A stretch of 64,000 bases of DNA from Bordetella genomosp. 10 (GTDB taxonomy: Bacteria; Pseudomonadota; Gammaproteobacteria; Burkholderiales; Burkholderiaceae_B), in assembly GCF_002261225.1 (NCBI RefSeq), contig NZ_NEVM01000005.1, positions 2,232,001-2,296,000 on the forward strand. Reading direction: 5' to 3'. How positions within the stretch are numbered: the stretch's first letter is position 1; every line of letters starts with the position of its first letter. The notes beneath the pieces were generated by a model that ran no database searches, was not told the DNA's origin, and saw only the letters and a program-made list of their open reading frames with translations. Shown here piece by piece: positions 1 through 11,466 of the stretch. Position numbers and translations under genes: made by a program.

Positions 1-2144
<2,144 letters not shown>

Positions 2145-2156
2145 GGCCTGCCGCCC

Positions 2157-2348
2157 CCCGGGCCGGCGGCCCGGCCGGACCCGCGCGGCACGCCCCGCTG
2201 GCCGGCCCCGGCAACATCGCTACAATAGCGGGCTGCCCTGTCCCAGGCTCGCGCTCAACAGTGGCGAAAAACATACCAAGATCCGCAAATCCGGATCCAA
2301 AACCTGCTCAGATCCGGATCCGCTCCGGATCCAACCAAGGAGAACCTT
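2157..2348 (+). promoter_or_regulatory. tgt-yajC intergenic region: hairpin, candidate -10 box and ATCCGGATCC palindrome cluster
   Basis: The gap holds a GC hairpin just after tgt (CCGGGCC-GGC-GGCCCGG, about 2158-2175) without a clear T-run. A good -10-like TACAAT is at 2221-2226 but its -35 is weak. Three copies of a palindromic core around TCCGGATCC lie at about 2289-2298, 2311-2322 and 2324-2332, just upstream of the yajC ribosome site (AAGGAGA at about 2337). Promoter assignment is tentative; the palindromes are seen directly. Confidence 0.4.
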
Positions 2349-2696
2349 ATGTCCCTCATCGATAACCTCGGCGTCGTCGTGGCCCAAGCCGCCGAAGGCG
2401 GCGCCGCCGGCTCCCTGCTCGGCATGGCCCCCATCATCCTGATGTTCGTGATCCTCTACTTCCTGATGATCCGTCCTCAGATGAAGCGCCAGAAGGAACA
2501 TCGCAACCTCGTTTCCGCCCTGGCCAAGGGCGACGAAGTGGTGACCGCCGGCGGCCTGCTGGGCAAGGTCTCCAAGGTGACCGACAGCTACATCACCGTG
2601 GAAGTCGCCGAACTGGCCGACAAGCCGGTGGAAGTCGTGGTGCAGAAGACCGCCGTGTCGACCGTGCTGCCCAAGGGAACCATCAAGGCCCTGTAA
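2349..2696 (+). CDS. yajC: Sec translocon accessory protein YajC
   Basis: Small single-pass membrane subunit of the SecDF-YajC complex that assists Sec-dependent export. The protein is 115 aa with one hydrophobic segment at about residues 20-38 followed by the family signature IRPQMKRQKEH, then a compact cytosolic domain (GDEVVTAGGLLGKV). The start is supported by an AAGGAGA ribosome site ending about 6 nt upstream. It lies immediately upstream of secD and secF on the same strand, as expected. Confidence 0.96.
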   Translation: MSLIDNLGVVVAQAAEGGAAGSLLGMAPIILMFVILYFLMIRPQMKRQKEHRNLVSALAKGDEVVTAGGLLGKVSKVTDSYITVEVAELADKPVEVVVQKTAVSTVLPKGTIKAL

Positions 2697-2708
2697 GCGT
2701 CTGACCTG

Positions 2709-2768
2709 GCCGGCCCGCGTGGCGGGCCGGCATGCCGCGCGGCGCCGGGGGCGCGCGCGGTTTTCTTT
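2709..2768 (+). terminator. double hairpin with T-run between yajC and secD
   Basis: A perfect 10-bp stem (2709-2718 with 2722-2731, loop GTG) is followed by a second 7-bp stem (2735-2741 with 2754-2760) directly abutting TTTTCTTT at 2761. The second element has intrinsic terminator form. It suggests attenuation or partial termination between yajC and secDF. Confidence 0.65.
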
Positions 2769-2807
2769 CATCCCCCCTGCATTTCGTCCAGATCTAGAGT
2801 CACGGCC

Positions 2808-4688
2808 ATGAACCGCTATCCCCTTTGGAAGTACCTGACGGTCCTGATCGCGGTCGTTATCGGCCTGCTCTATACGCTTCCGAATTTCTACGGCGAATCG
2901 CCCGCGGTGCAGATTTCCGCCGCCAAGGCGACCATCAAGGTCGACCAGAACCTGCTGGATACGGTCCAACGCACCCTGGCCACGGCCAACATCCCGACGG
3001 TGGGCGCCTATTACGAGCAGAACGGCACGCTGGGCACCATCCGCGCCCGCTTCGAGAACACCGACCAGCAACTGCAGGCCCGCGACCTGCTCGACAAAAC
3101 GCTGAACACCGTCGCCGGCGATCCCCACTACACCGTGGCGCTGAACCTGCTGCCCGCCTCGCCGACCTGGATGCATAACCTGGGCTGGTTCGAGCCCAAG
3201 CCCATGTACCTGGGCCTGGACCTGCGCGGCGGCGTGTACTTCCTGCTGCAGATCGACATGCAGGGCGCGCTGACCGCCCGCTACGACTCGCTCGCCGCCG
3301 ACGTGCGCACCACGCTGCGCGACCAGAACGTGCCCGTGGGCAACGTCGAGCGCAGCGGCCAGTCGGTGCTGCTCACCTTCGCCAACACCGATGCGCGCGA
3401 CCAGGCCGTGACCGTGCTGCGCCAGCGCCTGCCGGACCTGCAGTTCACCGACACAAACGACGGCGGCAAGGTGCAGTTGAGCGGCGCGCTGAGCCCCGCC
3501 TCGGTCACCCGCGTGCAGGAAAACGCGCTCAACCAGAACATCACCACCTTGCATAACCGGATCAACGAGCTGGGCGTGTCCGAGCCCGTGATCCAGCAGC
3601 AAGGCAACGACCGCATCGTGGTGCAGTTGCCGGGCGTGCAGGACGTCGCCAAGGCCAAGGAATTGCTGGGCCGCACCGCCACCTTGGAAATCCGCATGGT
3701 GGACGACTCGCCGGCGGCCCAGTCGGCGCTGGCGGCCAACACCGTGCCCTTCGGCCTGGAACGCTACACCGATCGCGACGGCCGCCCCGTGCTGGTGCGC
3801 CGCCAGGTCATCCTGACCGGCGAAAACCTGCAGGACGCCCAGCCGGGCCGCGACCAGCAGACCCAGCAGGCGGCCGTGCACCTGACGCTGGACAGCAAGG
3901 GCGCGCGCATCTTCCGCGACGTCACCCGCGACAACATCGGCAAGCGCATGGCCATCCTGCTGTTCGAAAACGGCAAGGGCGAAGTGGTCACGGCCCCGGT
4001 CATCCGCGGCGAAATCGCCGGCGGCCAGGTGCAGATTTCCGGCAGCATGAGCGCCGAGGAAGCCGCCGACACCGCGCTGCTGCTGCGCGCCGGGGCGCTG
4101 GCCGCGCCGATGTCCATCATCGAGGAACGCACCGTCGGTCCCAGCCTGGGCGCCGACAACATCGCCAAGGGCTTCCACTCCACGCTGTGGGGCTTCGTGG
4201 CGATCGCCGTCTTCATCATCCTCTACTACCGCCTGTTCGGCGTGTTCTCCACCATCGGCCTGGCGGTGAACGTGCTGCTGCTGCTGGCGGTGCTGTCCAT
4301 GCTGCAGGCCACGCTGACGCTGCCCGGCATCGCCGCCATCGCGCTGACGCTGGGCATGGCGATCGACTCCAACGTGCTGATCAACGAGCGGATACGGGAA
4401 GAACTGCGCAACGGCGCCTCGCCGCAACAGGCCATCCACCATGGCTTCGAGCGCGCCTGGGGCACCATCCTGGACTCCAACCTGACCACGCTGATCGTCG
4501 GCCTGGCGCTGCTGGCCTTCGGCTCGGGCCCGATCCGCGGCTTCGCGGTGGTCCACTGCCTGGGCATCGTGACGTCGATGTTCTCGTCGGTGGTCGGCGT
4601 GCGCGCCCTGGCCAACCTCTGGTACGGCCGCAAGAAGAAGCTGGCCAGCATTTCCATCGGCCAGGTCTGGAAACCCAAGAGCGAATAA
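2808..4688 (+). CDS. secD: protein translocase subunit SecD
   Basis: RND-family membrane subunit that uses the proton gradient to complete protein export through SecYEG. The protein is 626 aa. TM1 is at about residues 9-27; the signature LGLDLRGGVYFLLQ follows at about 134-150; a large periplasmic P1 domain follows, then a C-terminal block of five TM segments containing GMAIDSNVLINERIREE, the conserved Asp region for proton coupling. It starts 111 nt after yajC beyond a terminator-like double hairpin, and secF follows after 77 nt. Confidence 0.98.
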   Translation: MNRYPLWKYLTVLIAVVIGLLYTLPNFYGESPAVQISAAKATIKVDQNLLDTVQRTLATANIPTVGAYYEQNGTLGTIRARFENTDQQLQARDLLDKTLNTVAGDPHYTVALNLLPASPTWMHNLGWFEPKPMYLGLDLRGGVYFLLQIDMQGALTARYDSLAADVRTTLRDQNVPVGNVERSGQSVLLTFANTDARDQAVTVLRQRLPDLQFTDTNDGGKVQLSGALSPASVTRVQENALNQNITTLHNRINELGVSEPVIQQQGNDRIVVQLPGVQDVAKAKELLGRTATLEIRMVDDSPAAQSALAANTVPFGLERYTDRDGRPVLVRRQVILTGENLQDAQPGRDQQTQQAAVHLTLDSKGARIFRDVTRDNIGKRMAILLFENGKGEVVTAPVIRGEIAGGQVQISGSMSAEEAADTALLLRAGALAAPMSIIEERTVGPSLGADNIAKGFHSTLWGFVAIAVFIILYYRLFGVFSTIGLAVNVLLLLAVLSMLQATLTLPGIAAIALTLGMAIDSNVLINERIREELRNGASPQQAIHHGFERAWGTILDSNLTTLIVGLALLAFGSGPIRGFAVVHCLGIVTSMFSSVVGVRALANLWYGRKKKLASISIGQVWKPKSE

Positions 4689-4765
4689 GGCGCCGGCCCC
4701 GCGCAGGCGCGGGCCGCCCTCCCACAGCCGTACTTCACAGCTAGTCAACGAACGCTAGGCATATC

Positions 4766-5695
4766 ATGGAATTTTTCCGGATCCACCGCACCATACCGTT
4801 CATGCGCCACGCGCTGGTGCTGAACGCCATCAGTCTGGTGACCTTCCTGGCCGCGGTATTCTTCATCGCCACGCGCGGCTTCCACCTGTCCATCGAATTC
4901 ACCGGCGGCACGGTGATGGAAGTCAACTACGCCCAGGCCGCCCAACTGGACGAAGTGCGCGGCGCCGTCGGCAAGCTCGGCTACGCCGACTTCCAGGTGC
5001 AGAACTTCGGCACCTCGCGCGACGTGCTGATCCGCCTGCCGCTGGCCCACGGCCAGACCTCGGCGGCGCAGAGCGACGCGGTGCTGGCCGCCCTGAAGGC
5101 GGCCGATCCCTCGGTCGAACTGCGGCGCGTGGAATTCGTCGGCCCGCAGGTCGGCCAGGAACTGGTGCACAACGGCCTGATGGCCCTGCTCTTCGTGGTG
5201 CTGGGCATCGTCATCTACCTGGGCATCCGCTTCGAATGGAAGTTCGCCCTGGCCGGCGTGATCGCCAACCTGCACGACGTGGTCATCATCCTGGGCTTCT
5301 TCGCCTTCTTCCAGTGGGAATTCTCGCTGTCGGTGCTGGCGGGCGTGCTGGCGGTGCTGGGCTACTCGGTCAACGAATCGGTGGTCATCATGGACCGGAT
5401 CCGCGAGAACTTCCGCAAGCAGCGCAAGGCCAGCGTGCCGGAAGTCATCAACGGCGCCATCACGCAGACCATCTCGCGGACCATCATCACCCACGGTTCG
5501 ACCCAGATGATGGTGCTGTCCATGCTGTTCTTCGGCGGTCCCACCCTGCACTATTTCGCCATGGCGCTGACCATCGGCATCTGGTTCGGCATCTACTCGT
5601 CCGTCTTCGTCGCCGCGGCCCTGGCCATGTGGTTCGGCGTCAAGCGCGAAGACCTGGTCAAGCCGGTCAAGAAGGAAGGCCCGGAAGTGGCCTGA
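4766..5695 (+). CDS. secF: protein translocase subunit SecF
   Basis: Partner of SecD in the SecDF complex. The protein is 309 aa with an N-terminal TM segment (about residues 17-36), the SecF signature STEFTGG-like SIEFTGGTVMEV, a short periplasmic domain, and five C-terminal TM segments with GYSVNESVVIMDRIREN. It is the last gene of the sec group and is closed by a strong terminator 41 nt downstream. Confidence 0.98.
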   Translation: MEFFRIHRTIPFMRHALVLNAISLVTFLAAVFFIATRGFHLSIEFTGGTVMEVNYAQAAQLDEVRGAVGKLGYADFQVQNFGTSRDVLIRLPLAHGQTSAAQSDAVLAALKAADPSVELRRVEFVGPQVGQELVHNGLMALLFVVLGIVIYLGIRFEWKFALAGVIANLHDVVIILGFFAFFQWEFSLSVLAGVLAVLGYSVNESVVIMDRIRENFRKQRKASVPEVINGAITQTISRTIITHGSTQMMVLSMLFFGGPTLHYFAMALTIGIWFGIYSSVFVAAALAMWFGVKREDLVKPVKKEGPEVA

Positions 5696-5735
5696 GCCGG
5701 GCCGCCCGGCATCGGCGCGATAAGGCGCCTGGTGC

Positions 5736-5770
5736 AAAAAAAGCCAGCCTCATCCAGGCTGGCTTTTTTT
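5736..5770 (+). terminator. bidirectional rho-independent terminator after secF
   Basis: Perfect inverted repeat AAAAAAAGCCAGCCT - CATC - AGGCTGGCTTTTTTT. The stem is followed by a T-run on both strands, so it can end secF transcripts from the left and the hxlR-type gene from the right (whose stop is at 5774-5776). Confidence 0.93.
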
Positions 5771-5773
5771 CGT

Positions 5774-6199
5774 TCATCGATCGCTTCCTACGCCCCGAGG
5801 CCGTTGGTCAAAAAGTTCTCGCGACTTTTTTATCGATTCCCAATTGTCTCCGATCCACGCCACCAGATTGTGCAGTGGCTCCAGCAAGCTCAGCCCACGA
5901 GCGGTCAGCTCATATTCCACTCTCGGGGGCACCTCCGGGAAAACTTCCCGGAGGACGAATCCGTCCCTCTCCAAGGCTCGCAACGTCGTGCTGAGCATTC
6001 GTTGAGATATCCCTGTCACGAGCTTCTGCAACTCGGAAAATCGCGCTCGATGCGTGGGACGTCTTCCCAACAGAACGACGACCATAATGGTCCACTTGTC
6101 GCCGACCTTCGCCATGAATTCTCGAACGACCTTCGCTTCTTCGCTATCGCACAGGAGTGCGACCGGTTCTCGCGAGACGTTCTGCTGAATTTTCCTCAT
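5774..6199 (-). CDS. HxlR-family winged-helix transcriptional regulator
   Basis: The 141-aa protein carries the HxlR (DUF24) domain at about residues 20-115: GDKWTIMVVVLLGRRPTRFSELQ-type helix-turn-helix, ISQRMLSTTLRALERDGFVLRE recognition helix, and the VEYELTARG wing. HxlR proteins are often redox or electrophile sensors acting through an N-terminal Cys; one Cys is seen in ALLCDSEEAK upstream of the domain. The ATG at 6199 is preferred over a more upstream start because a GAGG ribosome site lies about 11 nt before it and the extra N-terminus has no family similarity. It is divergent from an SDR gene, the usual arrangement for an HxlR that controls its neighbour. Base composition is clearly AT-richer than flanking genes, suggesting acquisition by transfer. 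Confidence 0.9.
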   Translation of the reverse strand: MRKIQQNVSREPVALLCDSEEAKVVREFMAKVGDKWTIMVVVLLGRRPTHRARFSELQKLVTGISQRMLSTTLRALERDGFVLREVFPEVPPRVEYELTARGLSLLEPLHNLVAWIGDNWESIKKSRELFDQRPRGVGSDR

Positions 6200-6383
6200 A
6201 GTTACTTTTTCCTCACTTGCTGAGGTGAATGTTCCTTCTTCCTTTCTATCAAGCGTTCTTTCATTATGTAGCTTACTGGAAGTAATCCTGGTCGTTGGCC
6301 ATGCGCTGGCGATCGCCTGGTTATTCGCCAGATGTGCACCCGGATTCCTGGCAATCATTGCCCCTTACAAAAGGAGCTTAGTC
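6200..6383. promoter_or_regulatory. divergent hxlR / SDR control region with inverted repeats
   Basis: This shared promoter region contains CCTCA-N5-TGAGG at 6211-6225 and TTACT-GGA-AGTAA at 6273-6285. The second resembles TACT/AGTA half-sites known for HxlR-type repressors such as YodB. Binding is inferred, not shown. The SDR ribosome site AAGGAGC is at 6371-6377. Confidence 0.45.
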
Positions 6384-7265
6384 ATGCGTGTATTCTTGAC
6401 CGGCGCTACAGGCCTGGTGGGGTCCGCCATCATTCCTCAGCTACTTGCGCGCGGCCACAGCGTGCTTGGGCTGGCTCGATCGGAAGCGGGCGAAAAATTC
6501 CTGCGTTCTGCCGGCGCAGACGTGCATCTAGGACGTCTTGAGGACTTGAAGAGTATTCACGCTGGCGTCGCAATGGCGGACGCCGTGATTCACTGCGCGT
6601 TCGAGCATGATTTTTCCAGATTTAAAGAAAGCGCGGAGCTCGACAAGCGTGTCATCGAGACTTTTGGCGACGTGTTGGAAGGTACGGATCGCCCACTCTT
6701 GGTGAGTACGGGCATGCCTTTGGAATCACATGTCCGGCCAATCACAGAGCGTGTGGAACTGCCAGACATATCGCCAACGCCGCGCGTATCTGAACAAACG
6801 GCAATATCGCTACAGACGCGAGGCGTTCATGTGAACGTCATACGTCTGCCGCAGGTGCATAGCGTCGCGAAGCAAGGCCTTGTGACGTCTTTGATAGGTA
6901 TCGCGCGTGAGAAGGGTGTTTCCACCTACGTCGATGACGGATCGAATCGCTGGTCTGCGTGTTACGTCCAGGATGCTGCTCGCGTCTACGCGCTTGCCCT
7001 GGACAGACATGAAGCGGGGGCCACCTATCATGCAGTGAGCGAAGAGGGCGTTACGCTCAAGGCGATAGCCGAGGCTATCGGAGATGGCTTGAACGTGCCC
7101 ATCTCCTCGATTCCCTCAGAAGACGCCGATGCGCATTTCGGTTTTTTCGGGCGGCTCGTGCAGCGCGACTTGTCGGCATCGAGCGCTATCACGCGGCAAT
7201 TGCTTGGATGGGATCCGACAGGGCCGGGGCTGATCGAGAATATCGTCAGGCATTTGAAAAAATGA
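6384..7265 (+). CDS. NAD(P)-dependent extended SDR / NAD-dependent epimerase-like oxidoreductase
   Basis: The 293-aa protein begins MRVFLTGATGLVGSAI, a Rossmann dinucleotide site of the extended SDR/NmrA type, with LLARGHSVLGLARSE as the second strand. The middle contains VNVIRLPQVHS and a DDGSNRWSACYVQDAARVYALAL segment typical of epimerase-like family members without a clear YxxxK catalytic pair. The substrate is unknown. The start at 6384 is chosen by an AAGGAGC ribosome site; the open frame extends upstream without similarity. It is divergent from an HxlR regulator and shares its low GC content; it converges on the PAP2 gene with only 7 nt between stops. Confidence 0.88.
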   Translation: MRVFLTGATGLVGSAIIPQLLARGHSVLGLARSEAGEKFLRSAGADVHLGRLEDLKSIHAGVAMADAVIHCAFEHDFSRFKESAELDKRVIETFGDVLEGTDRPLLVSTGMPLESHVRPITERVELPDISPTPRVSEQTAISLQTRGVHVNVIRLPQVHSVAKQGLVTSLIGIAREKGVSTYVDDGSNRWSACYVQDAARVYALALDRHEAGATYHAVSEEGVTLKAIAEAIGDGLNVPISSIPSEDADAHFGFFGRLVQRDLSASSAITRQLLGWDPTGPGLIENIVRHLKK

Positions 7266-7272
7266 TCGCCGT

Positions 7273-8016
7273 TCAGCCCCCCCGCTTGAACCATTGCCAC
7301 GGCAGGCGACTGGGCCATTGCCGGGCGGGATCGAGGAAATAGGGGGAAAGGAATACGACGGTGACCAGGGCGATGAGGGCGGCGGCGGTGACGTCGGAAG
7401 CATAGTGGTCCAGGTTGACCAGGCGGCTGACGGCGATCAGCGTGGCCAGCAGCAGCGCGGGCCAGCGGCAGCGCGGGAACACCATGGCGACGGTGACGGC
7501 GACGCCGAAGGCGGTCAAGGTATGGCTGGACGGGAAGGACGTATAGTGCTTGCCGCCGAACATGGGCCCCAGGCCGTAGAAACCGCGCTCGAAGAACATT
7601 TCGGGGCGGGCGCGCGCCACCAGGTGCTTGAGCACGCCGGTCACGATACCGCCCATGGCGAGGACGGCCACCATCAACAGGCCGCCGCGCGCCAGGCGGT
7701 CATAGGCGCCCGCCCAGGGCTCGCGCCAGCCGCGCCGCATGGCGCGCAGCGACATGGCATACACGAGCAGCGCGCCCAGCGCGTAATTCTCGCCGCGCTC
7801 GCCCAACTGGCCGATCATATTGAAGGCGCCGTCGACATCGGCGGACGTGGCCTTTTGGATATAGATCGCCAGGGGCAGGTCCACGTAGGTGGCCAGCAGG
7901 GCCAGCACCACGACGCCGGCCAGGAGCACCGCGACCCAGCGGGCGGGCGGCACGAAACGGGTAACGCCGCGGCGGGCGCCGACGACGGTTGAGGGCGAAG
8001 GAGGCAATTCGCTCAT
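7273..8016 (-). CDS. PAP2-superfamily membrane phosphatase
   Basis: Membrane phosphatase of the type-2 phosphatidic acid phosphatase family, acting on a lipid or polyprenyl (di)phosphate. About five or six TM segments are seen. All three PAP2 signatures are present: K-x6-RP (KHLVARARP, about residues 130-138), PSSH in place of PSGH (SFPSSHTLT, 162-165) and SR-x5-H-x3-D (SRLVNLDHYASD, 197-208). The 247-aa call uses the ATG at 8016; a GTG at 8073 would add 19 residues, and neither has a strong ribosome site. Exact substrate cannot be told from sequence. Confidence 0.88.
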   Translation of the reverse strand: MSELPPSPSTVVGARRGVTRFVPPARWVAVLLAGVVVLALLATYVDLPLAIYIQKATSADVDGAFNMIGQLGERGENYALGALLVYAMSLRAMRRGWREPWAGAYDRLARGGLLMVAVLAMGGIVTGVLKHLVARARPEMFFERGFYGLGPMFGGKHYTSFPSSHTLTAFGVAVTVAMVFPRCRWPALLLATLIAVSRLVNLDHYASDVTAAALIALVTVVFLSPYFLDPARQWPSRLPWQWFKRGG

Positions 8017-8390
8017 CGAGAAAATCCAGGCTTCAACGAAAATAGCGGCCCCCTTAGGCAAACGGCGGGGCACGGCGGCTGGGTTACGGCGCGACTACGG
8101 GGTTACGGCTGGGACGGCAGGATGCTGCACACACCGTATCGGCGCGTTTCGGCGGGGGGCGGGAAGCCTGTGCGGGAAAGGCCGCTCCGGGAACGCATCA
8201 CGCATGGATGGCGCGTGACCGCCCTCTCCCCGCCAGCCTTACAGCTCGTTGACCGACGGGCCCGCCGAATAATAGCCCGCAATCGTACCGTTGAATCGCG
8301 ACAATGAGGAGACAAGAGGCGGTGCGAGGTAAAATAATGTGTTTCGTCCCCGACATGCCCCCGGGATCTACACCCGTTACGGCTTACACC
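8017..8390. promoter_or_regulatory. PAP2 / miaB divergent intergenic region
   Basis: No convincing gene is seen here. A TTGACC (8249-8254) followed by the AT-rich AATAATAG (8268-8275) is a possible miaB promoter but the spacing (about 15 nt) is short. A GAGGT ribosome-site-like sequence at 8325-8330 precedes an in-frame ATG at 8337 that could be an alternative miaB start. Confidence 0.3.
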
Positions 8391-9830
8391 ATGCAAGAAA
8401 TCTCCCTCAAGCGCGCTGGCGTGCACGCCGCCGCGCCGTCCGCGCCCACCCCCAGCGAACCCGCCCGCAAGCTCTTCATCCGCACCTTCGGCTGCCAGAT
8501 GAACGAGTACGACTCGGAAAAGATGGCCGACGTCCTGCGCGCCGACCAGGGCCTGGAGCTCACCGACAACCCGGAAGACGCCGACGTCATCCTGTTCAAC
8601 ACCTGTTCGGTGCGGGAAAAGGCCCAGGAAAAGGTCTTTTCCGACCTCGGCCGCGTCCAGCACCTGAAGAAGACCAAGCCCGGCCTGGTCATCGGCGTGG
8701 GCGGCTGCGTCGCCAGCCAGGAAGGCGAGGCCATCGTCAAGCGCGCGCCCTACGTGGACGTGGTGTTCGGCCCGCAGACCCTGCATCGCCTGCCGGAGCT
8801 CATTCGCCAGCGGCAAGCCGACGGCGTGTCCCAGGTGGACATCAGCTTTCCGGACATCGAGAAGTTCGACGCCCTGCCGCCGCCCCGCGTCGAAGGCGCC
8901 ACCGCCTTCGTCTCCATCATGGAAGGCTGCAGCAAGTACTGCAGCTTCTGCGTGGTGCCCTACACGCGCGGCGAAGAGGTCTCCCGCCCCTTCGACGACG
9001 TGCTGGTCGAAATCGCCGACCTGGCCGACCAGGGCGTCAAGGAAGTGACGCTGCTGGGGCAGAACGTCAACGCCTACCGCGGCGCCATGGGCGAGAGCGG
9101 GGAAATCGCCGATTTCGCCATGCTGCTCGAATACGTCCACGAGATCCCGGGCATCGAGCGCATCCGCTACACAACTTCGCACCCCAAGGAAATGACGCCG
9201 CGCCTGATACAGGCCCATGGGCGCCTGCCCAAGCTGGTGTCCTTCCTGCACCTGCCGGTGCAGGCCGGCAGCGACCGCGTGCTGGCCGCCATGAAGCGCG
9301 GCTACACCACGCTGGAATTCAAGTCCATCGTGCGTCGCCTGCGCGAAGCCCGGCCGGGCCTGACGCTGTCCTCCGACTTCATCGTCGGCTTTCCCGGCGA
9401 AGAGGAAAGCGATTTCGAAAAGACCATGAAGCTGATCGAGGACGTCGGCTTCGACACCTCGTTCTCCTTCGTCTACTCGCGCCGGCCGGGCACCCCGGCC
9501 GCCGACCTGCGCGACGACGTGCCGCAGGAACTAAAGCTCAAGCGGCTGCAACGCCTGCAAGCCCTGATCGGCGAACAGGCCGCCGCCATCAGCCACGGCA
9601 TGGTGGGCAGCACGCAGCGGGTGCTGGTCGAAGGCCCGTCGCGCCGCGATCCCAACGAACTGATGGGCCGCACCGAGAACAACCGCATCGTCAACTTCCC
9701 GGCGCCGGCGCGCCTGGTCGGACAGATGGTGGACGTGGTCATCACCCAGGCCTATACCAATTCCCTGCGCGCCGAAGTGGCGGGCATCGAGCAGGCGCGC
9801 GGCGCCGCCGAAGGAGCACGACAAGAATGA
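8391..9830 (+). CDS. miaB: tRNA-2-methylthio-N6-dimethylallyladenosine synthase MiaB
   Basis: Radical-SAM methylthiotransferase that adds the 2-methylthio group to i6A37 of tRNA. From the ATG at 8391 it is 479 aa. The N-terminal UPF0004 domain has the three cluster cysteines Cys35 ([11 protein letters not shown]), Cys72 (NTCSVREKA) and Cys106 (GGCVASQ). The radical-SAM CxxxCxxC is Cys180-Cys184-Cys187 ([11 protein letters not shown]), and a TRAM domain ends the protein. An alternative start at 8337 (18 codons longer) has a better ribosome site, GAGGT. The stop overlaps the phoH ATG, starting a run of coupled genes (miaB-phoH-ybeY). Confidence 0.97.
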   Translation: MQEISLKRAGVHAAAPSAPTPSEPARKLFIRTFGCQMNEYDSEKMADVLRADQGLELTDNPEDADVILFNTCSVREKAQEKVFSDLGRVQHLKKTKPGLVIGVGGCVASQEGEAIVKRAPYVDVVFGPQTLHRLPELIRQRQADGVSQVDISFPDIEKFDALPPPRVEGATAFVSIMEGCSKYCSFCVVPYTRGEEVSRPFDDVLVEIADLADQGVKEVTLLGQNVNAYRGAMGESGEIADFAMLLEYVHEIPGIERIRYTTSHPKEMTPRLIQAHGRLPKLVSFLHLPVQAGSDRVLAAMKRGYTTLEFKSIVRRLREARPGLTLSSDFIVGFPGEEESDFEKTMKLIEDVGFDTSFSFVYSRRPGTPAADLRDDVPQELKLKRLQRLQALIGEQAAAISHGMVGSTQRVLVEGPSRRDPNELMGRTENNRIVNFPAPARLVGQMVDVVITQAYTNSLRAEVAGIEQARGAAEGARQE

Positions 9831-10861
9831 GCAGCGCCCCGCGCAGCCGCGGCGCCCGCCGCCCCCTGCCCGTCACCGTCACGCTGGACGGCGACAATAC
9901 CCACCTGGCCAACCTGTGCGGCCCGCTGGACGAGAATCTGCGCCAACTGGCCGATGGCCTGGCCGTCAAATTGCAACGACGCGGCAACCGCGTCATCCTG
10001 GAAGGCGAACAGGCCGACGTCGCGGCGCGCGCCCTGCGCCGCTTCCACGAGCAGGCCGTGCACAAGCCCCTGTCGGTGGACGACATCCAGTTGGGACTGG
10101 TGGAAATTGGCGTTTCCCGGCCGCGCGACGCGGACAACGGGGCCACCCCCGCCCTCGACACGCAGGCCCTGCCGGACCTGGACGACGAGAGCGGCGGCAT
10201 CGCCCTGCGCACCCGCCGCAGCGACCTGCGGCCGCGCACGCCGCGCCAGCGCGACTACCTGAACAACATCCTCAAGCACGACATCACCTTCGGCATCGGC
10301 CCGGCCGGCACCGGCAAGACCTGGCTGGCGGTGGCCTGCGCCATCGACGCCATGGAGCGCGACACCGTGCAGCGGCTGGTGCTGACGCGGCCGGCGGTGG
10401 AGGCCGGCGAGCGCCTGGGCTTCCTGCCCGGCGACCTGGCGCAGAAGGTCGATCCCTATCTGCGTCCGCTCTACGACGCCCTCTACGACCTGATGGGCTT
10501 CGAGCGCGTGCAGCGCCTGTTCGAGAAGCAGACCATAGAAATCGCGCCGCTGGCCTATATGCGCGGACGCACGCTGAATCATGCCTTCGTCATCCTGGAC
10601 GAAGCGCAGAACACGACGCCGGAACAGATGAAGATGTTCCTCACGCGCATCGGCTTCGGCAGCAAGGCGGTGATCACCGGCGACCCCTCGCAGGTCGACC
10701 TGCCGCGCGGCCAGCAGAGCGGGCTGGCGCACGCGGTGGGCGTGCTCCAGGACGTGCAGGGCATCGCCACCACCCGCTTCACCAGCCGCGACGTGGTGCG
10801 CCATCCGCTGGTCGCGCGCATCGTCGACGCCTACGAGCAGGCCGCCGAAGATGAAGCCTGA
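9827..10861 (+). CDS. phoH: PhoH-family ATPase / putative RNA helicase-RNase (YbeZ)
   Basis: Phosphate-starvation-type P-loop ATPase (YbeZ in E. coli), thought to work with the RNase YbeY in ribosome maturation or quality control. The protein is 344 aa with an N-terminal KH-like region, Walker A GPAGTGKT (about 159-166), a [10 protein letters not shown] segment, Walker [11 protein letters not shown], and the [10 protein letters not shown] motif. The start is set by the ATGA overlap with miaB; the longer open frame upstream is antisense-like shadow over miaB. The end overlaps ybeY by 11 nt. Confidence 0.96.
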   Translation: MSSAPRSRGARRPLPVTVTLDGDNTHLANLCGPLDENLRQLADGLAVKLQRRGNRVILEGEQADVAARALRRFHEQAVHKPLSVDDIQLGLVEIGVSRPRDADNGATPALDTQALPDLDDESGGIALRTRRSDLRPRTPRQRDYLNNILKHDITFGIGPAGTGKTWLAVACAIDAMERDTVQRLVLTRPAVEAGERLGFLPGDLAQKVDPYLRPLYDALYDLMGFERVQRLFEKQTIEIAPLAYMRGRTLNHAFVILDEAQNTTPEQMKMFLTRIGFGSKAVITGDPSQVDLPRGQQSGLAHAVGVLQDVQGIATTRFTSRDVVRHPLVARIVDAYEQAAEDEA

Positions 10862-11342
10862 GCTGCCCGCGCCCCCCGCGCTGGCGCTCTCGGTGCAGTA
10901 CGCGGTGGCCGAGCCGCGCCTGCCGCGCTGGCGCCTGCGCCGCTGGGTGGCCCATGCGCTGGCCGGCGCGCAAGCCGACGGGCTGGTGGACTTCCAAAGC
11001 GCGGAAATCAACCTGCGCCTGGTGGGCCAGGCCGAGGGCCGGCGCCTGAACCGGGATTTCCGCGGCCGCGACTACGCCACCAACGTGCTGACGTTCGAGT
11101 ACGGCGTCGATCCGGCCGGCACCGCGCGCGGCGACATCGTGCTCTGCGTGCCCGTGCTGGCGCGCGAGGCGCGCGAACAGCGCAAGCCCCTCCTGGCGCA
11201 TGCCGCCCACCTGACGGCGCACGGCACCCTGCACGCCCTGGGCTACGACCACGTCAAAGCGCGAGACGCGCGCCGCATGGAGTCCCTGGAAACCCGGCTG
11301 CTGGCCGCCCTGCGCATCCCCGACCCCTACACGCCGCTGTAG
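10851..11342 (+). CDS. ybeY: endoribonuclease YbeY
   Basis: Metal-dependent RNase for 16S rRNA 3'-end maturation and late ribosome quality control. The 163-aa protein has the diagnostic zinc motif H-x3-H-x5-H, seen as [11 protein letters not shown] (His124, His128, His134). The start codon lies inside the end of phoH (11-nt overlap), indicating translational coupling. The N-terminus is longer than in E. coli but no better start is visible. A GC-rich imperfect hairpin just downstream may end the transcript. Confidence 0.96.
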   Translation: MKPELPAPPALALSVQYAVAEPRLPRWRLRRWVAHALAGAQADGLVDFQSAEINLRLVGQAEGRRLNRDFRGRDYATNVLTFEYGVDPAGTARGDIVLCVPVLAREAREQRKPLLAHAAHLTAHGTLHALGYDHVKARDARRMESLETRLLAALRIPDPYTPL

Positions 11343-11466
11343 GCCGGCGGGGCGTCCGCCCCCCGCGCCGGTGCGCGTTTCCCCCGGGTAATTACGATGT
11401 CCGGGTTACAAAACCGGCCGGCAACATCGGTTATGCTGACCCATTCTGTAACTTGTCCTCTGGACG

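Noticed and set aside
5774..7265. Transposon or phage origin for the low-GC pair
   Set aside because: No inverted terminal repeats, transposase or direct repeats are visible at the borders; composition alone is not proof.
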